Shown piece after piece: positions 42,514 through 51,717 of a stretch of 64,000 nucleotides of DNA. Origin of the DNA: Catenulispora sp. GP43. GTDB taxonomy: Bacteria > Actinomycetota > Actinomycetes > Streptomycetales > Catenulisporaceae. How positions within the stretch are numbered: position 1 is the first letter of the stretch; each line of letters starts with the position of its first letter. The position numbers and the translations under genes are program-made. The notes beneath the pieces were generated by a model, which ran no database searches, was not told the DNA's origin, and saw only the letters and a list, made by a program, of their open reading frames with translations. The stretch lies in NCBI RefSeq assembly GCF_041260665.1, contig NZ_JBGCCT010000006.1, positions 62,001 through 126,000 on the forward strand. The letters are read 5' to 3'.

Positions 42514-43284
42514 ATGAGCGGGGAGTTTCCGTCCGAACAGTGGCGCGCGCGTTTAGGAACGCTCCGGCAGGTGGTGCGCCAGGAACTGGTGACCCGCCAG
42601 GTCGCCGCGCATGTGCCGGATCAGCCGGCCCTCCGGGTGCTGGATATCGGTTGCGGACAAGGGACTCAGGCGCTGTTGTTGGCACAGCGTGGTCATTCGG
42701 TTACTGGACTGGACTCGTCGGAGCAGCTGCTCGACCACTTCCGCGGCGTCCTGGCCGACGAACCCGAGGACGTCCGCGCGCGCGTGCACTTGGTGCGCGG
42801 CGACGCGGTGGCGCTGGCGGAGCTGTTCGGGCCGGACGCCTTCGACGTGGTGCTGTGCCATGGCGTGCTGATGTACTTCGCGGATCCGGCACCGCTGCTG
42901 GACGCGATCGCCCACGTGGTGGCGCCCGGCGGGCTGGTGTCCTTGCTGGTGCGCAACGGCGACGCGCTCGCGATGCGCCCCGGGCTGCTCGGCGATTGGG
43001 AGACGGCGAACGCCGCCTTCGAGGGCACCGGCTATCACAACCGCATCGGCGTGGACGCGCGTGCGGACCGTCTGGAGGAGCTCACCGCGGAGCTGGAGCG
43101 GCGAGAGCTGGCGGTGTCGCAGTGGTACGGGGTCCGCGTCTTCACCGACCCGGTCGCCTCAGACGCGGAACTGCCCGACGAGGCCATGCTGCAGGCGGTG
43201 TTCAGCGCCGAGGAACGAGCCGGCCGCACCGATCCGTACCGCCACGTCGCAGCGCTTTTGCACGTCATCGCCACCCGGGAATGA
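42514..43284 (+). CDS. Class I SAM methyltransferase with a TTA codon
   Basis: A 256-residue methyltransferase: motif I LRVLDIGCGQGTQALLLAQ (about 40-60), GLDSSEQLLDHF, and DVVLCHGVLMYF, like SmtA/CmoM-type proteins. Leu14 is encoded by TTA at 42553-42555, a codon almost unused in this GC-rich DNA and in Streptomyces read by the bldA tRNA. ATG 42514 follows a GAGGGAG-like site. It is divergent from the Pls-type gene. The methyl acceptor is unknown. Confidence 0.85.
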   Translation: MSGEFPSEQWRARLGTLRQVVRQELVTRQVAAHVPDQPALRVLDIGCGQGTQALLLAQRGHSVTGLDSSEQLLDHFRGVLADEPEDVRARVHLVRGDAVALAELFGPDAFDVVLCHGVLMYFADPAPLLDAIAHVVAPGGLVSLLVRNGDALAMRPGLLGDWETANAAFEGTGYHNRIGVDARADRLEELTAELERRELAVSQWYGVRVFTDPVASDAELPDEAMLQAVFSAEERAGRTDPYRHVAALLHVIATRE

Positions 43285-43315
43285 CCAACCGCCGGCGACT
43301 CGTTGCCGAATGGTC

Positions 43316-44308
43316 ATGAACCCCTTGCCGGCGACGATGAGCGCCTACGCCTTCAGCTCCAACGGCGGCCCCGAGGTCTTCGAAAAGATCGACCTGCCGC
43401 TTCCGGTCCTGGCCGATCGCCGTGTCCTGATCGAGGTCGCCTTCGCCGGCGTCAACTTCGCCGAGGTGCAGCACCGGCGCGGCGAGTTCGGCGCGCCGGA
43501 CGGCCCCGGCGGCTACGACGTGCCGGGGCTGGAGGTGTCCGGGCGGGTCGCCGCGGTCGGCGACGGCGTGGCCGGGCTGCGGGTGGGGGAGCGGGTCGCC
43601 GCGTATCTGCCGTCGTTCGGCGGGTACGCGCAGTACGCCCTCACCTCCGCCGACTTCGTCCGGCCGGTCGGCGCGCTGCCGCTGGAGGTGGCAGCCGGCG
43701 TGCCCTGCGTCTACCCGACCGCGTACGGGCTCGTCTCCGACGTCGGACGGCTGCGCGCGGGAGACAGTGTTCTGATCCACTCAGCCTCCGGCGGCGTCGG
43801 CGGAGCGGCGGCACGCATCGCGCGGGCCGCCGGCGCCCGCCACGTCTTCGGCACCGTCGGCTCCCCGGCGAAGCAGCCGCCCGGCTACGACGCGATCTTC
43901 CCCCGCGACGGCTTCGCCGACCAGGTCCTCGCCGCCACCGAGGGCCGCGGCGTGGACCTGGTCCTGGACCCCATCGGCGGGCCGGTGCGCAAGGCCAGCC
44001 TGGAGGTGCTGGCGCCGTTCGGCCGCGTGGTGATGTTCGGCGACCAGGGCCTGCACGGCGACTGGAGCGAGGACCTGTGGCAGCTGTGGAAGACCACGAA
44101 GTCGGTCGGCGGCTTCAACATCGGGGACGTGGCGCGCCGCGCCCCGGCCACGATCGGCGGGCACCTGGAGACGGCGCTCGCCGCACTGGCATCGGGGGAG
44201 CTGCCGTACGAGGCGCCGAGCCTGGTGCCGATCGCGCAGGTGGCCGAGGTGCACCGGGCGTTCGAGGCGGGGGAGCGGTCGGGGAAGACGGTGCTGCGGA
44301 TGCAGTGA
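43316..44308 (+). CDS. Zinc-free quinone oxidoreductase-type alcohol dehydrogenase
   Basis: A 330-residue medium-chain dehydrogenase. GroES-like N-terminus (MSAYAFSSNGGPEVFEKIDLPLP), GVNFAEVQHRRGEFG, and NAD(P) motif SASGGVGGAAARIARAAGA. The zinc-ligand cysteines are absent, as in quinone oxidoreductases. No Shine-Dalgarno-like sequence singles out a start: ATG at 43310, 43316 or 43337 are possible. It follows the methyltransferase by about 30 bp and ends 7 bp from the convergent CopC-CopD gene. Confidence 0.87.
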   Translation: MNPLPATMSAYAFSSNGGPEVFEKIDLPLPVLADRRVLIEVAFAGVNFAEVQHRRGEFGAPDGPGGYDVPGLEVSGRVAAVGDGVAGLRVGERVAAYLPSFGGYAQYALTSADFVRPVGALPLEVAAGVPCVYPTAYGLVSDVGRLRAGDSVLIHSASGGVGGAAARIARAAGARHVFGTVGSPAKQPPGYDAIFPRDGFADQVLAATEGRGVDLVLDPIGGPVRKASLEVLAPFGRVVMFGDQGLHGDWSEDLWQLWKTTKSVGGFNIGDVARRAPATIGGHLETALAALASGELPYEAPSLVPIAQVAEVHRAFEAGERSGKTVLRMQ

Positions 44309-44315
44309 GCCCGGC

Positions 44316-45677
44316 CTACCGCGCGGGCGCGTTCCCACCCAACAGCACGGCCAAGAGCAGCAGCACCGACGCGCCCGCCAACTCCACCGTGACGTTCCGC
44401 CGCAGCGCACCCTCGCTCCCGCCGGCCTCGCGCCACGTCGCGACGATCCCGCGCGAGCCCCGGGCGACACCGAGCACACACAGCAGAACCGCGACTTTCG
44501 CCAGGAGGAGGCGGCCATAGGTGGTGTCCATCAGGCCACTGACACTGCCCACTTCCCGCCACGCCTGATACAGCCCGGTGGCCACCAACAGCGCGACCGA
44601 GGCCAGCGCCAGCCGCGAGAATCGCCGCACCGCCGAGGCCACAGCCGTACCCACCGCCGCACCCCGGCCGGCCAACAACACCGCCACCACGAACAACCCG
44701 CCGACCCACACCGCCATCGCGGCGACATGCAGCGTCAACGCGACCATCGCCACCGGTGCCCCGCCGCCGGTGGCCGCATGCCCGGTCGCCCCCCACGTCG
44801 CCGCCACCGCGACGGTGAACGCCAACGGCAGCCCCGGCCCCGTGGCACGGCGCAGCACCGCGTCCCCGACCACCGCCGCCACCGCCAGCAGGACCAGGCG
44901 TGCCATGAACGCGTGGCCCTCGCGGGTCGCGAGTGTCACGGACCAGAGCGACCGGTCCAGCAGATGCGTGAGCGGCAGACCGCGCGCCGCCGGTGCGTAG
45001 GCGAGGACCTGGATCAGGGTTCCGATGAGCAGGAGGGACCAGCCGAATGCTGCCGGCCATGTGGGGGCCGAGGCTTCAGGAGCGGGACGGTTTGTGGTGG
45101 GCGGGTCCCCAGCCGCATCTTCGTCCTGCTTCCGCTGCCGAAACGAATGCAGCCCCGCAACTCCGCCGATCATCGCCAGCCCGGCGAACCCGAGCCACTG
45201 CCCGGCGTCGTAGACCGCGCTCGTCAGCCGGTTGTGCCCGAGCCCCGCGACACTCGCCGGCGTGCTCGCCGCGCCGACCGCGAACATGACCGTGCCGGAA
45301 CTGGCGTGCCCGTCGTCGGCCGCCGTCACCTGCCACACCACCACGAACGTGCCGTGCCGCGCGTCGGCTGCCAAGTCCACCGCCATACTGTCGGCGCCGG
45401 ACGGGCCGGCGTGCGGGCTCCCGGCGTCCAGGCTCCCGGCGTCCAGGCGGCGGCCGTCCGGGCCGATCACCTTCACCGCGCTGAGCCGCAGCACGATCTC
45501 CTCCGAGAACCGCAGCGTCATCTGCGCCGGTTCGCTCGCGACAACAGAACCCTGCGAAGGCGTCGACCCCACCAACTCCGCGTGTGCCGAAGCCGGCCCC
45601 GCCACCACGACCAGTGCCGCGAAAGCCGCCGCGCACACCGTGAGAATCCGCCGTCCCAGCGACTGCTTCAGTGACAT
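44316..45677 (-). CDS. CopC-CopD fusion (copper resistance/uptake membrane protein)
   Basis: A 453-residue fusion. Signal peptide ends before His32 of HAELVGSTPSQGS, the mature N-terminal histidine that binds copper in CopC; WQVTAADDGHASSGTVMF is the CopC C-terminal block with a second histidine. About eight transmembrane helices follow, including YDAGQWLGFAGL and HVAAMAVWVGGLFVVAVL, the CopD domain. It is thought to deliver or tolerate copper at the membrane. The gene overlaps the previous gene's end by 10 bp, showing coupling. Confidence 0.88.
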   Translation of the reverse strand: MSLKQSLGRRILTVCAAAFAALVVVAGPASAHAELVGSTPSQGSVVASEPAQMTLRFSEEIVLRLSAVKVIGPDGRRLDAGSLDAGSPHAGPSGADSMAVDLAADARHGTFVVVWQVTAADDGHASSGTVMFAVGAASTPASVAGLGHNRLTSAVYDAGQWLGFAGLAMIGGVAGLHSFRQRKQDEDAAGDPPTTNRPAPEASAPTWPAAFGWSLLLIGTLIQVLAYAPAARGLPLTHLLDRSLWSVTLATREGHAFMARLVLLAVAAVVGDAVLRRATGPGLPLAFTVAVAATWGATGHAATGGGAPVAMVALTLHVAAMAVWVGGLFVVAVLLAGRGAAVGTAVASAVRRFSRLALASVALLVATGLYQAWREVGSVSGLMDTTYGRLLLAKVAVLLCVLGVARGSRGIVATWREAGGSEGALRRNVTVELAGASVLLLLAVLLGGNAPAR

Positions 45678-46228
45678 TCCCCCGCCGCCTTCCGCTCCGC
45701 CACCAGTGCCGCGACCCCGCCTCGGTACCCGGCCAGCGTTTCCGCGTCCGGCTGGAACCGCCACGCTCCGCCCTCGTAGACCACTGTGCTGTTGCCGGCC
45801 GTCGAACCCTGATGCCAGATCAGCCGCACGGTCGTCGCGTTCACATCCGTCGCCGTGCCGATGACGTACGGCTCACCCAAGGCCGGCCGGCACTGCGTGT
45901 TCAGCAGCACGAAATCGGCTTGGCTCAGCGCCGCCTGTCCCGCCGCCGACCACAGTCCCCATGCCTGCGCCCACCCGCCGCCGGACAACAGCCCGAACTC
46001 CTGGGTGGCCACCGACCGCGCGCGCACCATCGAAGGCCCTGACGGCCCTGACGGCCCTGACGGCCCCGACTCGCCTGCCGCCCCCGCCCCCGCAGAGCCC
46101 TCGTGCGAAGCAGACCCCCGCGACCAGTCCGCCAACGCCGAATTGGCCGCGACCACCCCGATCGCCACCGCCAGCAGCACCCACCACCCGGCGGCCCGAC
46201 CGCGCAACCCGAGGCGCGCAGCGCGCAT
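45668..46228 (-). CDS. Membrane-anchored secreted protein with GPS repeats
   Basis: A 186-residue protein with one N-terminal transmembrane helix (AAGWWVLLAVAIGVVAANSAL), a collagen-like repeat GPSGPSGPSGPS in a flexible linker, then an NTF2-like extracytoplasmic domain (QAALSQADFVLLNTQCRPALGEPYVIG). ATG 46228 has a strong GAGGGAGGG site. Its stop overlaps the CopC-CopD start, so both form an operon. Function unknown; copper-linked by context only. Confidence 0.75.
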   Translation of the reverse strand: MRAARLGLRGRAAGWWVLLAVAIGVVAANSALADWSRGSASHEGSAGAGAAGESGPSGPSGPSGPSMVRARSVATQEFGLLSGGGWAQAWGLWSAAGQAALSQADFVLLNTQCRPALGEPYVIGTATDVNATTVRLIWHQGSTAGNSTVVYEGGAWRFQPDAETLAGYRGGVAALVAERKAAGECH

Positions 46229-46297
46229 CAGTCCCTCCCTCTCTACAGCGGAAAGCGGGGCGGCAGCCCTGAGCGCTGCCGCCACCCCGCCGCGCAC

Positions 46298-47011
46298 TCA
46301 GTTCGTGAGCCGGTTGGTGCCGTAGTGCAGCACCATGCTCTGGTTCCCGCTCAGGTCCAGGTCCGCCGTGAACCGCAGCGAGTCCCGGATCTGCTGGTTC
46401 GTGATCGCCGTGCTCGGCGCCCCGCCCCAGGTGTAGGTGAACGTCTGCCCGGGGCCGACCTGCCGCTGCGCCAGCGGCACGTCGTGGAAGCCCAGCCGCG
46501 CGATGTAGAACGACGTTCCGTCGCCGCGCGGCACCTCCAGGTAGTCCTGCTGCGGATGCCCGTACGCCACCGAAGCGGTGTACGAGTGGTCGTCGGAGCT
46601 CGACGGCGCGCGCCAGATCAACACCGCGCAGTCGGTGGCCAGCGTCTCGGACGAGGTGTTGGTGAACGTGAACGTCCAGTCCCCGTACCACTGGTCGCCG
46701 CTGTACGAGACCGCCTCGGACAGCCCGACGTTGCTGGTGAACTGCGTGGTCAGCGGCTCGCTCAGGACCGGGTTCGCCCCGCTGATCGGGTGGTCCACGC
46801 CGGTGGCGCAGCGCTCCAGCGGCGAGCTGTACTGCGACGGCTGGCCGGTCGGCACCGCCTGGCTGTACGTGGCCGGCCCGGCGGAGACCGCCGAGGTGGT
46901 GCTGCTGTCGGCGGCCGCGCTGCCGCCGGTGCCCAGCGCGGCGATCCCGGCCGCGACCGCGGCCGTGGCCAGGCCCGCGGCCAGGCCCCGTCTGGTGGAG
47001 ATGCGTTGCAT
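46298..47011 (-). CDS. Secreted protein of unknown function
   Basis: A 237-residue secreted protein with a signal peptide (to about 34, SAAADSST) and an all-beta-looking domain (WYGDWTFTFTNTSSETLATD, FTYTWGGAPSTAITNQQIRD). Two cysteines at about 68 and 128 may pair. No known family is recognised. It precedes the GPS-repeat/CopC-CopD operon on the same strand, separated by about 70 bp. Its upstream region reaches the DasR-like sites near 47300. Confidence 0.7.
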   Translation of the reverse strand: MQRISTRRGLAAGLATAAVAAGIAALGTGGSAAADSSTTSAVSAGPATYSQAVPTGQPSQYSSPLERCATGVDHPISGANPVLSEPLTTQFTSNVGLSEAVSYSGDQWYGDWTFTFTNTSSETLATDCAVLIWRAPSSSDDHSYTASVAYGHPQQDYLEVPRGDGTSFYIARLGFHDVPLAQRQVGPGQTFTYTWGGAPSTAITNQQIRDSLRFTADLDLSGNQSMVLHYGTNRLTN

Positions 47012-47450
47012 GCGGGAGTCCCTTCTGCAATCAGGACGGTCCCGGCCGGCATGCCGGGAACCGGGGTGGTGCCATGGCATGGCGCGGTGCCCCGGAAGCG
47101 GGACAGAGCGCTGACAGCCGCCCCACGTCCCACGACGGCGCCGCGCAGTGAGGGAGCACGCCGTCGCCCGCACGTCACGTGGAAAGGCGAGGTGGTGAAG
47201 ATCCGCATATACGGGTTTTGTGATGCGGAGAACCCTTCGTCATGGAAGGTCTACTGCTGTGCGCAGACCGCGTCAAGGGTTTCCGGCACCTTGGTCTAGT
47301 CCATTAGGTCTAGACCCATGTCAGGCGACTGCGGAAAAGGGCCACGCCAAGGGGCGTACAAGGGGATCACACCGCCATGATCATCTTCGCTCCAGGCCGG
47401 AATCGCTTCCGTGGCTGGCGTCCGGCTCCCGCGATCTGATAGATGTCACT
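47012..47450. other. Intergenic region of 439 bp
   Basis: No gene is supported here. It contains the divergent promoters of the secreted-protein gene (leftward) and the aldo/keto reductase (rightward) and a pair of GGTCTAG-type sites at 47292-47316. A short inverted repeat CCATGGCATGG lies at about 47078. Confidence 0.6.
47292..47316. promoter_or_regulatory. Pair of DasR (dre)-like sites
   Basis: TGGTCTAGTCCA at 47292-47303 and GGTCTAGACC at 47307-47316 adjoin each other. The second is the perfect core of the Streptomyces DasR consensus ACTGGTCTAGACCACT as I know it. Both are within 135-165 bp upstream of the aldo/keto reductase and about 285 bp from the leftward secreted-protein gene. Confidence 0.5.
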
Positions 47451-48446
47451 GTGACTACCGCACCGCACACCCCGCCGCACGCAGCAGCCCGAACCGCAGA
47501 CCGAACCGCAGACCGAACCGCAGACCGAACCGCAGACCGAACCGCCGAATCCCCGAACGCCGCCGCCTCCGGCACCTGGCAGCTCGCCGACCGCACCGTC
47601 CACCGCCTCGGCTTCGGCGCCATGCGCCTGACCGGCACCGGTGCCTTCCACCACGGCGCGCCCCGCGATCGCGACGCCTCCATCGCGGTGGTCCGTCGAG
47701 CCGTCGAACTCGGCGTGAACCATATCGACACCGCGGCCTTCTACTTCTCCACGCTGCGCTCCGCCAACGAGATCGTCAACGCCGCCCTGGCCCCGTTCGG
47801 CCCCGACGAAGTCCTGGTCGCCACCAAGGTCGGCCCGCGCCGCGACCGCGCCGGCGGCTGGGAGACCGCCGCGCGCCCCGAGGACCTGCGCGGCGACGTG
47901 GAACAGAACCTGCGCGAACTCGGCCGCGACCACCTGGACCTGGTCTACCTGCGCAACATGCGCTGGGCCTCGATCGCCGACCACTTCGGCGCCCTGGCCG
48001 AGCTGCGCGAGGCGGGCCTGATCCGCCACCTCGGCGTGTCCGGGATCTCCACCGCGCAACTGCACGAGGCACGCGCCATCGCGCCGGTGGTGTCCGTCCA
48101 GAACAAGTTCGGCCTGGACGACACCGCCTCCCTGGACCTCCTGCACGCCTGCGGCGACCTCGGCATCGCTTTCGTCCCCTTCTATGCCATCGCCGGCGCC
48201 CGCGCGGAAACAGCCGAGCCCGCACCCGACCAGTCGGCCCAGCCCGAGGAAGACCGCGCGGCGAAGGTGGCCGAAGCCCACGGTGTGAGCCCGCAACAGA
48301 TCCGCATCGCCTGGACCCTGTCTCAGGGCCCGCATGTCCTGGCGATCCCCGGCACCGGAGATGTGGCGCACCTGGAGGCGAACATCGCCGCCGGGGCGGT
48401 TAGCCTGACGCCGCAGGACCTGGAGCTGCTGGCCGGGACCGGCTGA
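47451..48446 (+). CDS. Aldo/keto reductase with N-terminal repeat extension
   Basis: A 331-residue enzyme. An N-terminal extension carries four TADR repeats (ARTADRTADRTADRTADRTA), then the AKR barrel: GFGAMRLTG, NHIDTAAFYF (Asp, Tyr), VLVATKVG (Lys) and LVYLRNMRWAS, where the usual catalytic histidine is not seen. Several actinomycete AKRs share this LRN variant. The extension is encoded by four exact 12-bp repeats (47491-47538). GTG 47451 is used; the true start could lie after the repeats. Confidence 0.82.
   Translation: MTTAPHTPPHAAARTADRTADRTADRTADRTAESPNAAASGTWQLADRTVHRLGFGAMRLTGTGAFHHGAPRDRDASIAVVRRAVELGVNHIDTAAFYFSTLRSANEIVNAALAPFGPDEVLVATKVGPRRDRAGGWETAARPEDLRGDVEQNLRELGRDHLDLVYLRNMRWASIADHFGALAELREAGLIRHLGVSGISTAQLHEARAIAPVVSVQNKFGLDDTASLDLLHACGDLGIAFVPFYAIAGARAETAEPAPDQSAQPEEDRAAKVAEAHGVSPQQIRIAWTLSQGPHVLAIPGTGDVAHLEANIAAGAVSLTPQDLELLAGTG
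47491..47538 (+). repeat. Four exact 12-bp tandem repeats (TADR)
   Basis: Unit GAACCGCAGACC repeated four times without change within the N-terminal coding part of the aldo/keto reductase gene, encoding the TADR repeats. Confidence 0.9.
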
Positions 48447-48491
48447 AAATCCTGCGGCGGCGGTGCGGCGGCGCGCTTAGCATGTGCGGCC

Positions 48492-48766
48492 ATGAACGAG
48501 ATCATCGTCCGCCGCGCCACCGCCGCCGATCGTGAGGCTGTCACTCAGTTGCTGGCCGATTCCTGGGGAACGACGAAGGTGCGCGTCGCCTCTGGCTGAT
48601 CACCACCAACGACAACCTGGACGCGCTGCGCTTCTACCAGCGGCGCGGCCTGCGCATCGTCGGTGTCGCCCCCGGCGCGGTGGACGGGGCGCGCCGACTT
48701 AAGCCGACGATCCCCCTGATCGGGGACTACGGCATCGAGCTGCACGACGAGCTGACCTGGAACTGA
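48492..48766 (+). pseudogene. Decayed GNAT acetyltransferase
   Basis: The start at ATG 48492 reads MNEIIVRRATAADREAVTQLLADSW, the standard N-terminal block of a GNAT fold, then reaches a stop at 48597. A different frame resumes as GARRLWLITTNDNLDALRFYQRRG, the C-terminal GNAT block, and continues to 48766. About 50 residues including the acetyl-CoA pyrophosphate loop are missing at the join, so the gene is considered broken. It is convergent with a TetR gene. Confidence 0.75.
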
Positions 48767-48804
48767 TCCTCTGACCGACCAGGGCCGCTAACCCGCCAGC
48801 CCCT

Positions 48805-49575
48805 CTAACCGACCAGCGCCTCGAACGAATCCAGCACCCGCTCCACCCCGAACTCGTACGCGTGGTCCGCGTCGTACGCGGACCCATGCGCCTCCCCGGC
48901 GGCCGAGCCCACCCGCACGGCCGTCGGGTACTTCTCGGCGTCGAACACCTTCTCCAACAACGGAGCGTTCGCCTGCCACCACTGCCGATCGCTCATCGCG
49001 CTCTCGGCCTGCGCGGCGCGCGTGTCCGCGGCGCTGCGGGCCCAGCCCTGGACGAAGGCGAGCAGGTGCGTCAGGCAGTCGTCGCGGGCCACGTCGTCGA
49101 GCCCCATGTCGTCGAAGGCCGCGAGTTCGTGCTCGTACTTGCCCATCAGGCCCGGGCCCAGCGGCGGCCGCGCGGTCGAGACCTCCGCGGCCCACGGATG
49201 CCGCTCGAACAGCGCGCGGTTCTCCTCGGCGACCGCCGCGACCCGCTCGCGCCACGGACGGCCGGCGGTGTCCGGGCGCGGCATCGCGGCGTAGGCGGTG
49301 TCCATCATCAGGTCCAGCAGCTCGGCCTTGCCCGGCACGTAGGTGTACAGCGACATCGGCACCACGCCGATTTCCTGCGCCACGCGCCGTATCGTCACCG
49401 CCTCCAGGCCCTCGGCGTCGGCGAGCGCTATCGCCACCGTGACCACCACGTCCGCGCTCAGCGCGCGCCGGGGTCCGCGGCGCGGTCCGGGGGTCGCGGA
49501 CGGGTCCTCGGCGGCGTGCCAGAGCAGCCGCAGGGTCTGGGCCGGATCACCGGCACTGGTTCGTTCCGTCGGCAC
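48805..49575 (-). CDS. TetR-family regulator with TetR_C-like domain
   Basis: A 256-residue regulator: HTH block VVTVAIALADAEGLEAVTIRRVAQEIGVVPMSLYTYVPGKAELLDLM (about 45-90) and a longer C-terminal effector domain (YAAMPRPDTAGRPWRERVAAVAEENRALFERHPW) like the tetracycline-repressor-type C-terminus. GTG 49575 follows GGGAGG. It is divergent from the VOC gene, with two TGTAC palindromes between them. Confidence 0.9.
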   Translation of the reverse strand: MPTERTSAGDPAQTLRLLWHAAEDPSATPGPRRGPRRALSADVVVTVAIALADAEGLEAVTIRRVAQEIGVVPMSLYTYVPGKAELLDLMMDTAYAAMPRPDTAGRPWRERVAAVAEENRALFERHPWAAEVSTARPPLGPGLMGKYEHELAAFDDMGLDDVARDDCLTHLLAFVQGWARSAADTRAAQAESAMSDRQWWQANAPLLEKVFDAEKYPTAVRVGSAAGEAHGSAYDADHAYEFGVERVLDSFEALVG

Positions 49576-49601
49576 GGGAACAATCCTCCCGCATCGTGAG
49601 T

Positions 49602-49628
49602 TGTACGTTGTACACTGTACGTCGTACA
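49602..49628. promoter_or_regulatory. Two adjacent TGTAC palindromes (TetR operator)
   Basis: TGTACGTTGTACA at 49602-49614 and TGTACGTCGTACA at 49616-49628 are two direct copies of the palindrome TGTAC-N3-GTACA, spaced 14 bp, in the 79-bp gap between the divergent TetR (start 49575) and VOC (start 49655) genes. Confidence 0.75.
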
Positions 49629-49654
49629 GAGTTAAACGGCAGGAGTTGAAGCCC

Positions 49655-50044
49655 ATGCAGATCACCGCGAGCGCGGTATCCCTCACCGTCGACGACGTCC
49701 CGGCCTCCAGTGCCTTCCTCACCGACCACCTCGGCTTCCAAGAGGTGCTGGCTGCCGACGGCTTTGCCTCCCTGACCAGGGAGGACGCCGGGATGCACGT
49801 CGTCTTCCTGCGGCGCGGCCTGCCGACGCTGCCGGCCGACCAGCGCGACGACCACGCCGGCGGCCTCATCCTGGCCTTCACCGTCGAGGACCTGGAGGGC
49901 GAACTGGCCCGCCTGCAGGACGAGGGCGTGGCCGTCACGATGCCGCTGACCTCCGAGGAGTGGGGCGAGCGGGCGTTCCAGGTGCGCGATCCCAACGGCG
50001 TGATCGTGCAGCTGGTGGACTGGAACGCGGCCGTCGCCGGGTAG
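49655..50044 (+). CDS. VOC/glyoxalase-fold protein
   Basis: A 129-residue vicinal oxygen chelate protein: AVSLTVDDVPASSAFLTDHLGF, then DDHAGGLILAFTVEDLEGELARL, ending RDPNGVIVQLVDW. The metal-ligand glutamate of the final strand is replaced by glutamine (VQLVDW), typical of antibiotic-binding or non-catalytic members. Expressed under the divergent TetR (inferred). A hairpin terminator follows. Confidence 0.85.
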   Translation: MQITASAVSLTVDDVPASSAFLTDHLGFQEVLAADGFASLTREDAGMHVVFLRRGLPTLPADQRDDHAGGLILAFTVEDLEGELARLQDEGVAVTMPLTSEEWGERAFQVRDPNGVIVQLVDWNAAVAG

Positions 50045-50088
50045 CGCCCCGACAGTCCCACACAGTTCCCCACAGTCCCGCACAGGGC

Positions 50089-50120
50089 GAAAGCCGGGCG
50101 GTCGGGCCCGCCCGGCTTTC
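50089..50120. terminator. Bidirectional hairpin terminator
   Basis: Perfect 12-bp arms GAAAGCCGGGCG and complement with an 8-nt loop lie between the convergent VOC and sugar-ATPase genes, with a T-flanked end (CTTTC) on one side and GAAAG on the other. Confidence 0.7.
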
Positions 50121-50138
50121 CCGTTCCGCGTCAGCGGA

Positions 50139-51233
<1,095 letters not shown>

Positions 51234-51441
51234 CCCAACCTTACCCTTCTGACCGGCAGGAACGTGCCGGACGATCCGAATCCGAGGGCCAGCGCGCCGC
51301 CTCCGTCGAAGGTGCCGCCGCTGTTGGATAGTGACGGTACTCCGGGATTTCGTGTTGGGAAGTGCTGGAAGTGTGGAGATTGCGAAACCGCTGACGGGAG
51401 GCGGTGAATCGCTCTCGTCCGCACGGCGGCACTCGGCTTTG

Positions 51442-51717
51442 TCAGAAGGGTCTGCGCAGGCCGTGGCGTTCCAGAGCGTCGGTGTAACGCAGCAGGAGAC
51501 CATCCAGGTCCTCGACAAGGAACTCCGCCGCCTCCAGTGCCTCGGCTGTATCGCCGGCCCGGAGCGCGTCCCGGATCTCCACGACATCGCGGCGCAGGCC
51601 CGAGAGGCTGTCGCCTTGGATGAGCACGCCCGGAAACCGCCGGCCCGGTAGGCGCACGACTGCGTTGTTGCCGCCGTCGGTGAACAGGTCTGCCTCGACT
51701 CGCTCGATCCCGCTCAC
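51442..51717 (-). CDS. Small conserved protein (DUF6959-like)
   Basis: A 91-residue protein: ERVEADLFTDGGNNAVVRLPGRRFPGVLIQGDSL then DLDGLLLRYTDALERHGL. It is likely the DUF6959 family found in actinomycetes, of unknown function. GTG 51717 overlaps the end of the Usp gene by four bases (GTGA), so both are co-translated. Confidence 0.7.
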   Translation of the reverse strand: MSGIERVEADLFTDGGNNAVVRLPGRRFPGVLIQGDSLSGLRRDVVEIRDALRAGDTAEALEAAEFLVEDLDGLLLRYTDALERHGLRRPF

